64,000 bases of DNA from Agrobacterium tumefaciens (GCF_009649785.1 NZ_WJOK01000022.1:1-64000); one strand, 5' to 3'. Numbered from the stretch's first letter, positions 45,950 through 56,305 are shown. The notes: a model not told the origin generated them from the letters alone. A program made the numbers and translations.

Positions 45950-47314
45950 TCAGGAAAGCCCACCCAGAACCGTCTGCTTCAGCTTCACATCCGGCACTTC
46001 CGCAAAGGCAAGATCGCTGCGGCCGAAATAGGATTTCTGGTTGGTGGCGGACCAGTCGTTGCAGACCAGTTTGTATCGCTCTCTCGCGACCGGTTTTTCC
46101 GGCATGGCGTAGAGATAATCGCCGGTGCGGTCAGCAAGCGGAATGTCGCCGTCCTGGTTGCAGCGCTTGAGGATTTGCGCAAGCGCTTCGCCATCCACTT
46201 CCGTTACCATCAGCTTGCCGTCGAAACGCAGAGAGGCGTTGAAATCGTAGCGGCGGATATCACCCTTTGGCAAACCAGCGCCGAAGGAGGTGTGGCCGAT
46301 GAAGCCGACATCCGCGCCGGTTTTTGCGGCGATCAGTTGCGCCACACGGCGTCCTGCCTCGTCAACTGTCATCGCCTTTTCCGTTTTGCCAACAACCGCC
46401 TTTTCGTCTGCCGTCAGATGTTTGTCGAGCGTCTGTTCGATCAGGCCTTTGAGCGCCGGGGAGGAGGGGGCGTCGCTGTCGATGGCGACGGTCTCGATCG
46501 TCGGCGCCTTGCCAGCAGCTTCGATCGTCGCAATGGCCATGGAGGTGCACCATGAACCCGTGTGTACATAGCGCGTCGCACCCTGTTCATGCACGAAGTT
46601 CAGGTGATCGTGGCCGCCGACCAGCAGGGTGCCATCGGGCAGCAATGGCAGGATATCGCGGTCGGCAACAACACCGGCGTGGCTGAGAACGATGTTGATC
46701 GCCTCCGGCTTGACGATTGCCGGCAGATTCGCCTTGGCCCATTCCACAGGCTGCGGAATATCCAGCATCTCACGCGTCGCCTTCGGATAGGTATTGATCG
46801 CGTTGGTGGCAAGGCCCGCAACGACGACCGGCCGTCCGCCCACACTCACCTCCGCACTGGCCGGTGCATAGGGTGCGCCGCTGCGCTTGTCGATGATGTT
46901 GGACAGCACGTTGATGCCGAGCGCGCGGGCACGATTGACGAAATTGGCGAGGTCGTTATCGATATCCGGTTCATGGTTGCCGATATTGATGACGGTGGGC
47001 GCGAGCCTGGCGAGCGCCGAGAGGAACGTCCACTCGATTTCGCCGGACGACCGTGTCGCCACCGCATTGCCGGTTTCGAACATGTCGCCGTTCAGAAGAA
47101 TAATGTGGGGTGCCTTGTCAGCCGCGATGCGCATTTCTATGGCTGCTAGGAGCTGCCCGATGCGCTCATAGGCCGAATGCAGGTCGGAAATCACGATTGC
47201 ACGCAGGGCCACATCCTGCGCCTCCGCCGGCGTTGCCACCACCATCAGCGGCAGTATGGCGGTGCCAGCCATAAGCTTCAGCACGTCACGGCGTTTGCTT
47301 GAGAAAATCGTCAT
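45950..47314 (-). CDS. Tat-exported metallophosphoesterase/5'-nucleotidase-like protein
   Basis: The 454-residue protein has a twin-arginine signal (residues 1-32; KRRDVLKLMAG) and a calcineurin-like metallophosphoesterase domain (about 36-250). The domain has ISDLHSAYER, LLNGDMFETGNA, VINIGNHEPDID and LLVGGHDHLNF as metal ligands. A 5'-nucleotidase C-terminal-like domain follows, with TGADVGFIGHTSFGAGLPKG. It likely hydrolyses nucleotides or related phosphate esters in the periplasm. Several ATGs lie upstream (to 47344); 47314 is preferred since it begins the Tat peptide and has GGGG upstream. Confidence 0.88.
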   Translation of the reverse strand: MTIFSSKRRDVLKLMAGTAILPLMVVATPAEAQDVALRAIVISDLHSAYERIGQLLAAIEMRIAADKAPHIILLNGDMFETGNAVATRSSGEIEWTFLSALARLAPTVINIGNHEPDIDNDLANFVNRARALGINVLSNIIDKRSGAPYAPASAEVSVGGRPVVVAGLATNAINTYPKATREMLDIPQPVEWAKANLPAIVKPEAINIVLSHAGVVADRDILPLLPDGTLLVGGHDHLNFVHEQGATRYVHTGSWCTSMAIATIEAAGKAPTIETVAIDSDAPSSPALKGLIEQTLDKHLTADEKAVVGKTEKAMTVDEAGRRVAQLIAAKTGADVGFIGHTSFGAGLPKGDIRRYDFNASLRFDGKLMVTEVDGEALAQILKRCNQDGDIPLADRTGDYLYAMPEKPVARERYKLVCNDWSATNQKSYFGRSDLAFAEVPDVKLKQTVLGGLS

Positions 47315-47470
47315 GTCTGGCCCCATCATCTTGAAATGCGTCATCGTCCCGCGGCTGGCTGAGAAGCCCCTATAGGGCGATCATCACAGCCGCATGACAA
47401 GTTTGGCGTTTAAGAGACGGGAAATAAAGCGGTTTCAGCGCGGGTTGTGCAGGTCATGCCAAGAGGGTGC

Positions 47471-47501
47471 GGAGGCGAGGCCGAATCCGGCCTTCGCCTC
47501 C
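47471..47501 (-). terminator. Strong GC-rich hairpin after edd
   Basis: GGAGGCGA (47471-47478) pairs perfectly with TCGCCTCC (47494-47501), extended by GGCC/GGCC with one bulged T. It lies just downstream of edd on the minus strand, without a T tract. It may act with Rho or as an RNA-stability end before the metallophosphoesterase gene. Confidence 0.6.
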
Positions 47502-47507
47502 GGACGA

Positions 47508-49328
47508 TCAATGGAACAGAACGCTGGCGCCCTGGTCTGCAGGGCCGACATTACGGCGGAACGGGGCGAAAAGTTCGCGGCCCATGCCCCATTCGTTGGC
47601 GGAAAGGTCGGCGCGCGCCGGTTCGCGCTTTGCCAGTTCTGCGGCTGGAACAAGCACTTCAAGCGTTCCGGAAATGGCGTCGAGACGGATGATGTCGCCA
47701 TCGCGGATGAGCGAGATCGGGCCGCATTCGGAAGCTTCCGGCGTGACATGGATGGCGGCCGGCACCTTGCCGGAAGCGCCGGACATGCGTCCGTCCGTTA
47801 CCAGCGCCACCTTGAAGCCGCGATCCTGCAGTACGCCAAGTGGCGGTGTCAGGCGGTGCAGTTCCGGCATGCCGTTGGCCATCGGACCCTGGAAGCGGAC
47901 GACAGCGATGAAATCGCGGTTGAGCTTGCCGTCCTTGAAGGCATCCTGAAGCTCCTGCTGGTCGTTAAAGACGATCGCGGGCGCTTCGATGATATGGCGT
48001 TCGGGCTTGACGGCGGAGATCTTGATGACCGATTTGCCGAGATTGCCGGTCAGCATTTTCAGACCGCCGGTCGGCTGGAACGGCGTTTCAATGCTGGCGA
48101 GAACCTTCGGGTCGTGGCTCTGCTCGGGAGAAGGCTCGCGGGTCACTGCGCCGTTTTCGTCAAGCTTTGCATCCACGGTGTAGGCTTCGAGCCCCTGTCC
48201 GAAGACGGTGCGGACATCGTCATGCACGAAGCCCTGTTTCAAAAGCTGCTTGATGAGGAAGCCCATGCCGCCTGCGGCGTGGAAATGGTTCACATCCGCA
48301 AGACCGTTGGGATAAACGCGGGCGAGCAGCGGCACGGTATCCGACAGATCGGAAATATCCTGCCAGGTGAGGATGATGCCGGCTGCGCGCGCCATGGCGA
48401 TCAGATGCATGGTGTGGTTGGTCGAGCCGCCCGTCGCGTGCAGGCCAACGACGCCGTTGACGATCGAGCGCTCATCGATCATTTCGCCGGCGGGCGTGAA
48501 CTCGTTGCCCTGCGCGGTGATGGCGAGCGCCCGCTTGGCGGCCTCGCGTGTCAGCGCGTCGCGCAGCGGCGTGCCGGGATTGATGAAGGAAGAGCCGGGC
48601 ATGTGGAAACCCATGATCTCCATCAGCATCTGGTTGGAATTTGCCGTGCCGTAGAAAGTGCAGGTGCCGGGACCATGATAGGATTTGGACTCCGCCTCCA
48701 GCAGCTCGGCGCGCCCAACCTTGCCCTCTGCATAAAGCTGGCGAATGCGGGATTTCTCGTCGTTCGGCAGGCCGGTGGTCATAGGCCCGGCGGGGATGAA
48801 GATGGAGGGCAGGTGACCGAAGGAAAGCGCTGCGATGACGAGGCCGGGAACGATCTTGTCGCAGACACCGAGATAGACGGCGGCGTCGAACATGTTATGC
48901 GACAGGCCGATGCCGGCAGCCATGGCGATGGCATCACGGGAGAATAGCGAGAGCTCCATGCCCGGCTGGCCCTGGGTTACGCCGTCACACATGGCAGGCA
49001 CGGCACCCGCGACCTGCGCCACGCCGCCGGCTTGCGCTGCGGCCTCGCGGATAATTGCCGGAAAGGTCTCGTAGGGCTGGTGCGCCGACAGCATGTCGTT
49101 ATAGGCGGTGATGATGCCGAGATTACCAACCCGGTCGCCGGCAAGGAGGTCCTTGTCGGCGGGGGAACAGACAGCAAATCCATGCGCGAGGTTACCGCAG
49201 GAGAGAGTGGAGCGATGAACGCCCTTCGAAACCTGCAGCCGCAGCCGCTCTAGATAGGTCTCGCGGTAAGGCTTGGAGCGTTCGACGATGCGGGCGGTAA
49301 TGGCCTGAATGCGGGAATCGGCGGACAT
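47508..49328 (-). CDS. edd: Phosphogluconate dehydratase Edd
   Basis: Edd dehydrates 6-phosphogluconate to 2-keto-3-deoxy-6-phosphogluconate, the first committed Entner-Doudoroff step. The 606-residue product is an IlvD/Edd-family [4Fe-4S] enzyme with cysteine motifs [31 protein letters not shown] and [13 protein letters not shown], and the C-terminal [20 protein letters not shown]. It is the last gene of zwf-pgl-edd on the minus strand, 123 bases after pgl. No eda is present in the window. Confidence 0.96.
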   Translation of the reverse strand: MSADSRIQAITARIVERSKPYRETYLERLRLQVSKGVHRSTLSCGNLAHGFAVCSPADKDLLAGDRVGNLGIITAYNDMLSAHQPYETFPAIIREAAAQAGGVAQVAGAVPAMCDGVTQGQPGMELSLFSRDAIAMAAGIGLSHNMFDAAVYLGVCDKIVPGLVIAALSFGHLPSIFIPAGPMTTGLPNDEKSRIRQLYAEGKVGRAELLEAESKSYHGPGTCTFYGTANSNQMLMEIMGFHMPGSSFINPGTPLRDALTREAAKRALAITAQGNEFTPAGEMIDERSIVNGVVGLHATGGSTNHTMHLIAMARAAGIILTWQDISDLSDTVPLLARVYPNGLADVNHFHAAGGMGFLIKQLLKQGFVHDDVRTVFGQGLEAYTVDAKLDENGAVTREPSPEQSHDPKVLASIETPFQPTGGLKMLTGNLGKSVIKISAVKPERHIIEAPAIVFNDQQELQDAFKDGKLNRDFIAVVRFQGPMANGMPELHRLTPPLGVLQDRGFKVALVTDGRMSGASGKVPAAIHVTPEASECGPISLIRDGDIIRLDAISGTLEVLVPAAELAKREPARADLSANEWGMGRELFAPFRRNVGPADQGASVLFH

Positions 49329-49451
49329 GAGCGTTCATCCTGTTCGTTGGTCGAGAACCGGTGTTCCGGGAGATGAAGGACCGGTTATCGTGTTTTCGTC
49401 TTGTGTCGTCGGGCGCTGTCGCGGTGCCGCTTGCGCGGCAACCGCATCCAG

Positions 49452-50150
49452 TTATGGCGCCCAGTAAATATCCACGGCGGTTTCTGCCCGGTTCAGCACG
49501 GCGCGGATCGGCATTTCGTCCTCATCCTCGCCCGACTGTGCTTTTTCAAGCGTAGCCTTTTTTGCTGCACCTTCGATGTGGAGCACCAGAAAACCTGCAT
49601 CGTGAAGGCTGGAGAAGTTGAACGTCAACCGTTCTTCCCCCGCGGTTTCCGCCGCCATGGTCAAAACGCCGCGCGGTTCGTCAAGGTCGAGCGCTTCGTA
49701 GAGATTGTCGCCACCGGGAAAGAACGATGCCGTATGCCCATCCGTTCCCATGCCCAGCACGACGACATCGAAAGGATCGCAGATCGCTTCGGTCTTGACG
49801 GTCGCAAGCGTCGCTGCATCCTCAGGCGAGGCCGCGGGCTGGAACAGCGGCACGAAATAGGCCGCCTTCGCCTTGTCCTGCAACAGGTTCTCGCTGACCA
49901 GCCGGTGGTTCGAGCGCTCGCTTTCTGGCGGCACGAACCGTTCGTCCACCAGCGTCACGCTGATGTTGCTCCAGTCGAGATCATGATGGGAAAGCGCCTG
50001 GAAGAACAGCTTGGGCGTTGAACCGCCCGAAACGGCAATGCTTGCCGTTCCGTATTCTTTCGTTGCCGCGTCTAGACGCGCGGCAACATCCGCCGCCAGG
50101 GTTTTCGCCAGTTCAGCGGCTGTGTCGAAGACATGGATTGTTTCGCTCAT
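49452..50150 (-). CDS. pgl: 6-phosphogluconolactonase Pgl
   Basis: Pgl hydrolyses 6-phosphogluconolactone. The 232-residue protein is the DevB/SOL type, related to glucosamine-6-phosphate isomerase, with SIAVSGGSTPKLFFQALS at the N-terminus, VDERFVPPES, and the substrate motif LGMGTDGHTASFFPGGDNLY. Length is typical. It follows zwf by 10 bases and precedes edd, forming a complete glucose-6-phosphate to KDPG set. Confidence 0.95.
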   Translation of the reverse strand: MSETIHVFDTAAELAKTLAADVAARLDAATKEYGTASIAVSGGSTPKLFFQALSHHDLDWSNISVTLVDERFVPPESERSNHRLVSENLLQDKAKAAYFVPLFQPAASPEDAATLATVKTEAICDPFDVVVLGMGTDGHTASFFPGGDNLYEALDLDEPRGVLTMAAETAGEERLTFNFSSLHDAGFLVLHIEGAAKKATLEKAQSGEDEDEMPIRAVLNRAETAVDIYWAP

Positions 50151-50160
50151 ACCCGCGCCC

Positions 50161-51636
50161 TCAGTCAGCGTCGTGCCAGGTGCGGCCGTCGCGCTCGATC
50201 AGTGCGATCGAGCCGCTCGGACCCCAGGTTCCGGCAGTATAACCCTGTACGCCCTGTCCCAGCTCTTCCCAGCTCTTGAGGATCGGATCGACCCAGTCCC
50301 ATGCCGCTTCCACTTCGTCGCGGCGCATGAACAGTGTCTGGTTGGAGCGTATGGTATCCATCAAAAGCCGCTCATAGGCATCGGGGCTGCGCACATTGAA
50401 GGCTTCGGCAAAGCTCATGTCCAGCGAGACCTGACGCAGACGCATGCCGCCCGGGCCGGGATCCTTGATGAGCAGCGACTGCTTGACGCCTTCGTCCGGT
50501 TGAAGGCGAATGACCAGCTTGTTGGCTTCGATCTTGCCGGCCGCATCGTCGAAGATCGAATGCGGGATCTGCTTGAACGTGACGACGATTTCCGAAACGC
50601 GGGTCGCAAGGCGTTTTCCCGTGCGAATGTAGAAAGGAACGCCGGCCCAGCGCCAGTTGGCGATTTCGGCCTTGATGGCGACGAAGGTTTCCGTGTTGGA
50701 AACGCCGCCCTCCAGCTCCTCCAGATAACCTTTCACCGGGCCGCCTGCGGAAGCGCCGGCGCGGTACTGGCCGCGAACCGTCAGCTTTTCAACATTGCTG
50801 GTGTTGATCGGCTTCAGCGAGCGCAGGACCTTGAGCTTTTCGTCACGCACGGCTTCCGCGTTCATGGAAGCGGGCGGCTCCATGGCAACGAGGCAAAGCA
50901 ATTGCAGAATGTGGTTCTGCACCATGTCGCGCAACGCACCGGCCGTATCGTAATATCCGGCGCGACCCTCAAGGCCGACAGCTTCTGCGACCGTGATCTG
51001 CACGTGGTCGATATGGGCGGAATTCCAAAGAGGCTCGTAAAGCGCGTTGGCAAAACGCAGTGCCATCAGGTTCTGCACCGTCTCCTTGCCGAGATAGTGG
51101 TCGATGCGGAAGATCTGTTCTTCCTTGAAGACATGGCCGATGGTGTCGTTGAGTTCCTGCGCCGAGGCAAGGTCGCGGCCGATCGGCTTTTCAACGACGA
51201 TGCGGGTCGAGCGGGTGATAAGCTTGTGTTCGCGGATCTTGTCGGCGATATCGCCGAAAATGCCGGGCGCAACAGCGAGATAGAAGGCGCGTATGCGCTC
51301 CTTGCCCTCATCGAGCAGCTTCTTCAACACGTCCCATCCGTTGCCGGATTTTGCGTCGACGGGAACGTAGAAAAGCCGGTTGAGGAACAGCGCAACCTGC
51401 GCATCATCATATTCGCCCGCCTTCAGATGCTCCTTCAGCGCGTCTTGCGCGAATTTGCGATATTCCTCATGGCTCATGACCGAACGCGACGCGCCGATGA
51501 TGCGGGTCGGCTCCGTGAACTGGCCTTCGACCTGACGGTGATAAAGGGCCGGCAAAAGCTTGCGCTCTGCCAAATCGCCTGTGCCGCCGAAAACGACACA
51601 ATCAAAAGCTTCAACAGGAATGATCTGACTGCTCAT
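50161..51636 (-). CDS. zwf: Glucose-6-phosphate 1-dehydrogenase Zwf
   Basis: Zwf oxidises glucose-6-phosphate with NAD(P). The 491-residue product from ATG 51636 (MSSQIIPVEAFD) has the NADP-binding VFGGTGDLAERKLLPALYHR and active-site RIDHYLGKETVQN. A longer start at 51669 exists but begins outside the family sequence. It is first in zwf-pgl-edd. The 137 bases upstream are AT-rich and contain a 6-bp hairpin (ACGGGT/ACCCGT, 51732-51748). No clear HexR-type palindrome was recognised. Confidence 0.97.
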   Translation of the reverse strand: MSSQIIPVEAFDCVVFGGTGDLAERKLLPALYHRQVEGQFTEPTRIIGASRSVMSHEEYRKFAQDALKEHLKAGEYDDAQVALFLNRLFYVPVDAKSGNGWDVLKKLLDEGKERIRAFYLAVAPGIFGDIADKIREHKLITRSTRIVVEKPIGRDLASAQELNDTIGHVFKEEQIFRIDHYLGKETVQNLMALRFANALYEPLWNSAHIDHVQITVAEAVGLEGRAGYYDTAGALRDMVQNHILQLLCLVAMEPPASMNAEAVRDEKLKVLRSLKPINTSNVEKLTVRGQYRAGASAGGPVKGYLEELEGGVSNTETFVAIKAEIANWRWAGVPFYIRTGKRLATRVSEIVVTFKQIPHSIFDDAAGKIEANKLVIRLQPDEGVKQSLLIKDPGPGGMRLRQVSLDMSFAEAFNVRSPDAYERLLMDTIRSNQTLFMRRDEVEAAWDWVDPILKSWEELGQGVQGYTAGTWGPSGSIALIERDGRTWHDAD

Positions 51637-51773
51637 ATCGATACTCTCGATCTTCAAGGGTTGAGGCATCCATAATCTAATCGATTTAAAAATGCCAGTC
51701 TCAGTTATGTGAAATTATGAATTTTGGTTTCACGGGTCGAAAACCCGTACCGATTGTCATTGAGTGATGGCGG

Positions 51774-52124
51774 CTAGAAAGCAGGGTTCTTGAACAAGCC
51801 TTTGGCCGGCGGCGGAACGGAAAAAAAGAAAAAAACGACGATTGCTGCGATTTTCCCCATCCATGATCGCGGTGATGGCTCATCGACCTTGTGCGAGGCA
51901 TCTATGCTGTCCAGCAGCAGTCTTGCCTCATGCCGCTGCCACTCCGGCACCCGGATTTCCATGCCTCCGAAAGCGACCGTCAAATGCCAGTTCACGGAAA
52001 CGATATGGGCCGAGGGCACGGTGGTGTGGATGCCATAGGCGCGCAGAAACGAACACGTCACGGCGGTTTCCGCCATCCCGTAACCGGTCGCAATCGTTAC
52101 AAGCCTGTCGCTAGGTCTTTCCAT
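51774..52124 (-). CDS. DUF2007-type protein with C-terminal membrane helix
   Basis: The 116-residue product has an N-terminal DUF2007 (putative signal-transducing protein) domain. This shows as LVTIATGYGMAETAVTCSFL, RAYGIHTTVPSAHIVSV, GGMEIRVPEWQRHEARLLLD. A linker and one C-terminal membrane helix (about 95-112, IAAIVVFFFFS) follow. The start ATG 52124 has AGATCT-like GAGATCTT upstream and fits the domain edge. It follows the PuuB-like gene by 26 bases, so may be co-transcribed. Its function is not known. Confidence 0.75.
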   Translation of the reverse strand: MERPSDRLVTIATGYGMAETAVTCSFLRAYGIHTTVPSAHIVSVNWHLTVAFGGMEIRVPEWQRHEARLLLDSIDASHKVDEPSPRSWMGKIAAIVVFFFFSVPPPAKGLFKNPAF

Positions 52125-52150
52125 AAGATCTCCAGAGGTGGGCGGATTTC

Positions 52151-53437
52151 CTAAAACCTGTCTCGCAACGCGTACCATGAGAGCGCCAGGAAAAGCAGCG
52201 GCGCCCGCAGCGATGCACCGCCGGGGAACGACGGAACCTTCAACCGCGCGAATGGCGCCAGCATATCCTGTCTGCCGAGAACGAGATCGGCATAGAGCTT
52301 GCCGCAATAGTTCGACAGCATAACCCCGTGTCCGGAATAACCGCCGATGGAGGTGACCCCTGGCATGACTTCCCGCACGAACACCCGCCTTGGCAGGGTG
52401 ATGCCGACGGAGCCGCCCCAGGAATGGGTGATCTCGACATTTCCGAGTTCGGGATAGATTTCCGCGATCTGCCGGCGAATATGGCTGGAAATGTCGCGCG
52501 GCGTATCGGCCGTATAGGCCTCGCGCCCGCCGAACAGCAGCCGGTTGTCGACCGTCTTGCGGAAATAGCGCACCACGAAACGGGAATCGGCCACGGCTTC
52601 CTTGCCGGGAATAATGTCGGGATAAGCGTCAAGCGGTGCGGTCGCGCCGATGAAGGAGCGGATGGGCATGATATGGGCCGCCGTCACCGGTTCCAGATTG
52701 CCGATATAGGCATTGGTCGCAATCAGCACCCGCGTTGCGGTCAGCGTGCCGGAGGGCGTTTCGATGATGGTCTTGCCGCCCGCCTGGCGTATGGATTTTG
52801 CGGGCGTCATTTCATGGATGCCGGCGCCCGCCTCTTTTGCGGCTTTCGCAAGCCCGACCAGCAGCTTCAGCGGATGGATATGGCCGGTGCCGGTATCGCG
52901 TGTGCCGCCGAAATAATGGCTGGAGCCGACACGTCTGCGTGCGTCCGCCCGCTCCATGTAGGAAATATGCGGATAGCCGTAGCGATTGTTCATCGCATCG
53001 ACGCTTTTGCGGTAATCGTCTTCGTAAGCAGCCTTGTGCGCAACATAGAGCTGCCCCGGCAGATACTCCATGTCGATGCCTTGATCGCGGGCGAAGTTGA
53101 GGACGTAGTGCTTGGCATCCTCGGCGATATCGAACAGTACCTTGGACTGCTCGAAGCCGATCTCGTCTTCCATCTCGTCGGGAAACGAGCGCTGCCCGGT
53201 GCCAAATTGCCCGCCGTTGCGGCCGGACGCGCCGTCGCCGAAACGATGCGCCTCGATCAAGGCGACGGAGACACCGTTGGCGGCAAGATTAAAGGCGGCC
53301 TGAAGCCCGGTATAGCCACCGCCGACGACCGCGACGTCCACTGCTTTCGACCCGTCGAGCGCCGGATATTGCGGCCGCTCCTGGGCGCTTGCCTGATACC
53401 AGGAAATCCCCGGCGCTATCGGGCTTTGCCACGTCAT
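52151..53437 (-). CDS. puuB: FAD-dependent amine oxidase, PuuB-like
   Basis: The 428-residue flavoprotein belongs to the DAO superfamily, with FAD-binding GGGYTG (residues 39-44: VAVVGGGYTGLQAAFNLAAN) and the GDGASGRNGGQFGTGQRSFP block. GDGASGRNGGQ is typical of gamma-glutamylputrescine oxidase. In that pathway PuuB oxidises gamma-glutamylputrescine made by PuuA. The synthetase-like gene lies 10 bases upstream, supporting the pair. Exact substrate is inferred. Confidence 0.8.
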   Translation of the reverse strand: MTWQSPIAPGISWYQASAQERPQYPALDGSKAVDVAVVGGGYTGLQAAFNLAANGVSVALIEAHRFGDGASGRNGGQFGTGQRSFPDEMEDEIGFEQSKVLFDIAEDAKHYVLNFARDQGIDMEYLPGQLYVAHKAAYEDDYRKSVDAMNNRYGYPHISYMERADARRRVGSSHYFGGTRDTGTGHIHPLKLLVGLAKAAKEAGAGIHEMTPAKSIRQAGGKTIIETPSGTLTATRVLIATNAYIGNLEPVTAAHIMPIRSFIGATAPLDAYPDIIPGKEAVADSRFVVRYFRKTVDNRLLFGGREAYTADTPRDISSHIRRQIAEIYPELGNVEITHSWGGSVGITLPRRVFVREVMPGVTSIGGYSGHGVMLSNYCGKLYADLVLGRQDMLAPFARLKVPSFPGGASLRAPLLFLALSWYALRDRF

Positions 53438-53447
53438 GCTTCAGACC

Positions 53448-54839
53448 TCACACGTTGAGAAGCAGGAATTCCCGCTCCCATGGGCTGATGACCTGCATGA
53501 ATGTCTCGAATTCCCCGCGCTTCAGGCCCGCATAAAGGCCGACGAATTCATGGCCGAACACCCGCTCGAACTGTTCTTCGCCTTCCAGCAGCGCCACGGC
53601 TTCCAGCAGCCCGCGCGGCAGGTCGATGGAGCCTTCATTGGCCGTATCGGCGGTCGGTTCGGTCGGCTCGATATTGTTGACGATGCCGAGCCAGCCGCAG
53701 GCAAGCGAAGCGGCGAGCGCGAGATAGGGATTGGCATCCGAACTCGGCAGGCGGTTTTCGACACGCCTTGCCTGCGGGCTGGAAATCGGCACGCGGAAAG
53801 CCGTCGTGCGATTGTCGTAACCCCAGGCATTGTTGACCGGGCAAGCCATGTCAGGTGTCAGGCGGCGATAGGAATTCACGTAAGGAGCAAGCATCACCAG
53901 CGCGTTCGGAACATAACGCTGCATGCCGCCGACGAAGGCGAAGAACTCCTTGGAAGGGCCACCGTCCTTGTTGGAGAAGATATTGCGGCCGCTGTCGATC
54001 TCCACCACCGACTGATGGATATGCATGGCCGAACCCGGCTGACCCTGCATGGGCTTGGCCATGAAGGTGGCGTAGATGCCATGCTTCAATGCTGCTTCAC
54101 GGATCGTGCGCTTGAACAGGAACACCTGGTCGGCAAGTTCGATTGGATCGCCATGGCGCAGGTTGATTTCCAGCTGGGCCGGGCCTTCCTCATGGATAAG
54201 GGTATCGATCTCGAGGCCCTGTTTTTCGGAGAAGTGATAGATATCGTCGATCAGTTCGTCGAACTCGTTGATGCCGGCGATGGAATAGCTCTGCCCACCG
54301 ACGATGGAGCGTCCTGAGCGGCCCTTCGGCGGATGCAGCGGATAGTCAGGGTCGTCATTCATGGCGACGAGGTAGAATTCGATTTCCGGCGCGACGACCG
54401 GCTTCCAGCCTTTTTCCGTATAAAGCGAAAGCACGTTTTTCAGCACGTTGCGCGGCGTATAGGGAACGAAATTACCCTCGGCATCCACGACATCGCAGAT
54501 CACCTGCGCGGTCGGGTCGCTTTCCCATGGCACCACGGACAGCGTGGAAAGATCAGGCACAAGCTTCAGGTCGCTGTCGCGCGGCTCATAGCGGAAGTTT
54601 GCCGTCTCATCCGGATATTCGCCCGAGATCGTGTGGCGATAGAGGGCGGAGGGCAGGGCAAGCGAGGTGTCGCCCGTAAATTTCGCCGTCGGCATCATCT
54701 TGCCACGCGCAACCCCGGCAAGATCGGGTGTTATGCATTCAATATCCTCAATACCGCGCGCCCTCAACCATTGCGAGGCTTCGCGCCAGGAGGAAACGCC
54801 ACGGGTAGAGGAAAGGTCGAGGGGAGGTTTCTTTGCCAT
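53448..54839 (-). CDS. puuA: Gamma-glutamylamine synthetase, PuuA-like (glutamine-synthetase fold)
   Basis: The 463-residue product is a glutamine-synthetase-family enzyme, with ATP/metal motifs PVVAPEIEFYLV, EEGPAQLEINLRHGD, PGSAMHIHQSV (in place of NGSGMH), and NRTTAFRVPISSPQARRVEN. The family member PuuA ligates glutamate to putrescine. Its placement with PuuB and near polyamine uptake genes supports this reading over nitrogen-assimilating GlnA, which has different surrounding sequences. ATG 54839 is used; 54866 and 54884 are upstream options. Confidence 0.82.
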   Translation of the reverse strand: MAKKPPLDLSSTRGVSSWREASQWLRARGIEDIECITPDLAGVARGKMMPTAKFTGDTSLALPSALYRHTISGEYPDETANFRYEPRDSDLKLVPDLSTLSVVPWESDPTAQVICDVVDAEGNFVPYTPRNVLKNVLSLYTEKGWKPVVAPEIEFYLVAMNDDPDYPLHPPKGRSGRSIVGGQSYSIAGINEFDELIDDIYHFSEKQGLEIDTLIHEEGPAQLEINLRHGDPIELADQVFLFKRTIREAALKHGIYATFMAKPMQGQPGSAMHIHQSVVEIDSGRNIFSNKDGGPSKEFFAFVGGMQRYVPNALVMLAPYVNSYRRLTPDMACPVNNAWGYDNRTTAFRVPISSPQARRVENRLPSSDANPYLALAASLACGWLGIVNNIEPTEPTADTANEGSIDLPRGLLEAVALLEGEEQFERVFGHEFVGLYAGLKRGEFETFMQVISPWEREFLLLNV

Positions 54840-55013
54840 GGTTGCCTGTTTCTTCGGGCGGAGCATGGTTTTCTTCGGGGGCATGTATCACCGGGTCTGT
54901 GTTTCGACTGGCGCCATCATAACCGGAGTTTGGCAATTGGCGAGGGGGAAAGCGCGATTGACAACGGGCGACACTTCGAAAAGAGGAAAGGGAGAAGCAA
55001 ACGGAAAACAACT

Positions 55014-56195
55014 ATGGCAGACAAATGTGACGTGTTGATTTTGGGGGCGGGGGCTGCCGGCATGATGTGCGCCATCCGTGCCGGCCAGCGCGGCCGCTCC
55101 GTCATCATCCTCGACCATGCCAAGGCGCCGGGCGAGAAAATCCGCATCTCCGGCGGCGGCCGCTGCAATTTCACCAACATCCACGCCGGGCCGAAGAACT
55201 ATCTCTCCGCCAACCCGCATTTCGCCAAATCCGCACTTGCCCGTTACACGCCGCGCGATTTCATCGCTCTGGTCGAAAAACATCGTATCGCCTGGCATGA
55301 AAAGACGCTTGGGCAGCTGTTCTGCGACGATAGCGCCAAGGACATCATCCGCATGCTGCTTGGCGAAATGCAGGCTGCAAAGGTGAAATTGAGGCTCGAA
55401 ACCGCCGTTTCTGATGTCGCCCATGATGGCGGCCGGTTTCGCGTGATGACCTCCGGCGGCGTCATCGAGGCGGAAAGCCTTGTGATCGCAACGGGCGGCA
55501 AGTCGATCCCGAAAATGGGTGCGACGGGTTTTGCCTACCAGATCGCCGAGCAATTCGGCCTGTCGCTCATCGAGACGCGCCCCGGCCTCGTGCCGCTGAC
55601 GCTTGATCCTGCGGCACTGGAAAGGCTGAGCCCCCTTGCCGGTGTTGCCGTGCCAGCCGAAATTTCCCATGGCAAAACGGCTTTCAACGAGGCACTGCTG
55701 TTTACCCATCGGGGCCTGAGCGGCCCGTCGATCCTGCAAATCTCCTCCTATTGGCGGGAGGGCGATACGATCCGCCTGAAACTTGAGCCTGCGCGCGATA
55801 TCGTCGCCTTGCTAAAGGAAGCGAAACAGAAGAACGGCCGCCAGTCGGCCCAGACCGCTCTTGCGGAAATCCTGCCGAAACGGCTGGCGCAGCATGTCGT
55901 CGAAAAATCGGGGCTGACCGGCAACCTTGCCGATATGTCAGACAAGGCTCTGGCGACCCTGGCAAATGAGGTGCAGGACTGGCAGATCAAGCCAGCCGGT
56001 TCCGAGGGATATCGCACGGCGGAAGTCACGCTTGGCGGCGTGGATACGACCGGCCTCGATTCCCGCAGCATGGCAGCGAAAACCGTGGCGGGCCTCTATT
56101 TCATCGGCGAATGTGTTGACGTGACCGGCTGGCTGGGCGGCTATAATTTCCAGTGGGCCTGGGCCTCCGGTCAGGCAGCAGGTGAATTCGCCTGA
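55014..56195 (+). CDS. BaiN/HI0933-family flavoprotein oxidoreductase
   Basis: The 393-residue protein has an N-terminal FAD-binding motif (GAGAAGMMCAIRAGQRG) and the family block GEKIRISGGGRCNFTNIHAG. The C-terminal GECVDVTGWLGGYNFQWAWA marks the HI0933/BaiN group, whose roles vary (bile-acid reduction is one studied case). ATG 55014 is preceded by GAAGCAAACGGAAAAC, and TTGACA at 54958-54963 is a possible -35 box. It is divergent from the PuuA-like gene. No substrate is assigned. Confidence 0.88.
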   Translation: MADKCDVLILGAGAAGMMCAIRAGQRGRSVIILDHAKAPGEKIRISGGGRCNFTNIHAGPKNYLSANPHFAKSALARYTPRDFIALVEKHRIAWHEKTLGQLFCDDSAKDIIRMLLGEMQAAKVKLRLETAVSDVAHDGGRFRVMTSGGVIEAESLVIATGGKSIPKMGATGFAYQIAEQFGLSLIETRPGLVPLTLDPAALERLSPLAGVAVPAEISHGKTAFNEALLFTHRGLSGPSILQISSYWREGDTIRLKLEPARDIVALLKEAKQKNGRQSAQTALAEILPKRLAQHVVEKSGLTGNLADMSDKALATLANEVQDWQIKPAGSEGYRTAEVTLGGVDTTGLDSRSMAAKTVAGLYFIGECVDVTGWLGGYNFQWAWASGQAAGEFA

Positions 56196-56305
56196 AACCG
56201 CTCGTATTAACACCTTGTTAATGGGCACGGAGTCATCCTGACAGAATGCCAGCAAAGCCGGATCGCGTTGTGGTTCCGCTGTACATGATGTCATGCTGGA
56301 GGCTC

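Noticed and set aside
47394..48947. 517-codon open frame on the plus strand
   Set aside because: Antisense to edd; no family motifs, and composition of a shadow frame.
50011..51675. 554-codon open frame on the plus strand
   Set aside because: Antisense to pgl and zwf; no recognisable domain.
51732..51748. ACGGGT/ACCCGT hairpin before zwf as terminator or HexR site
   Set aside because: Stem is only 6 bp with no T tract, and it does not match a HexR-type palindrome.
54958..54963. TTGACA as promoter of the BaiN-like gene
   Set aside because: No acceptable -10 lies at 16-18 bases, so it is only mentioned, not annotated.
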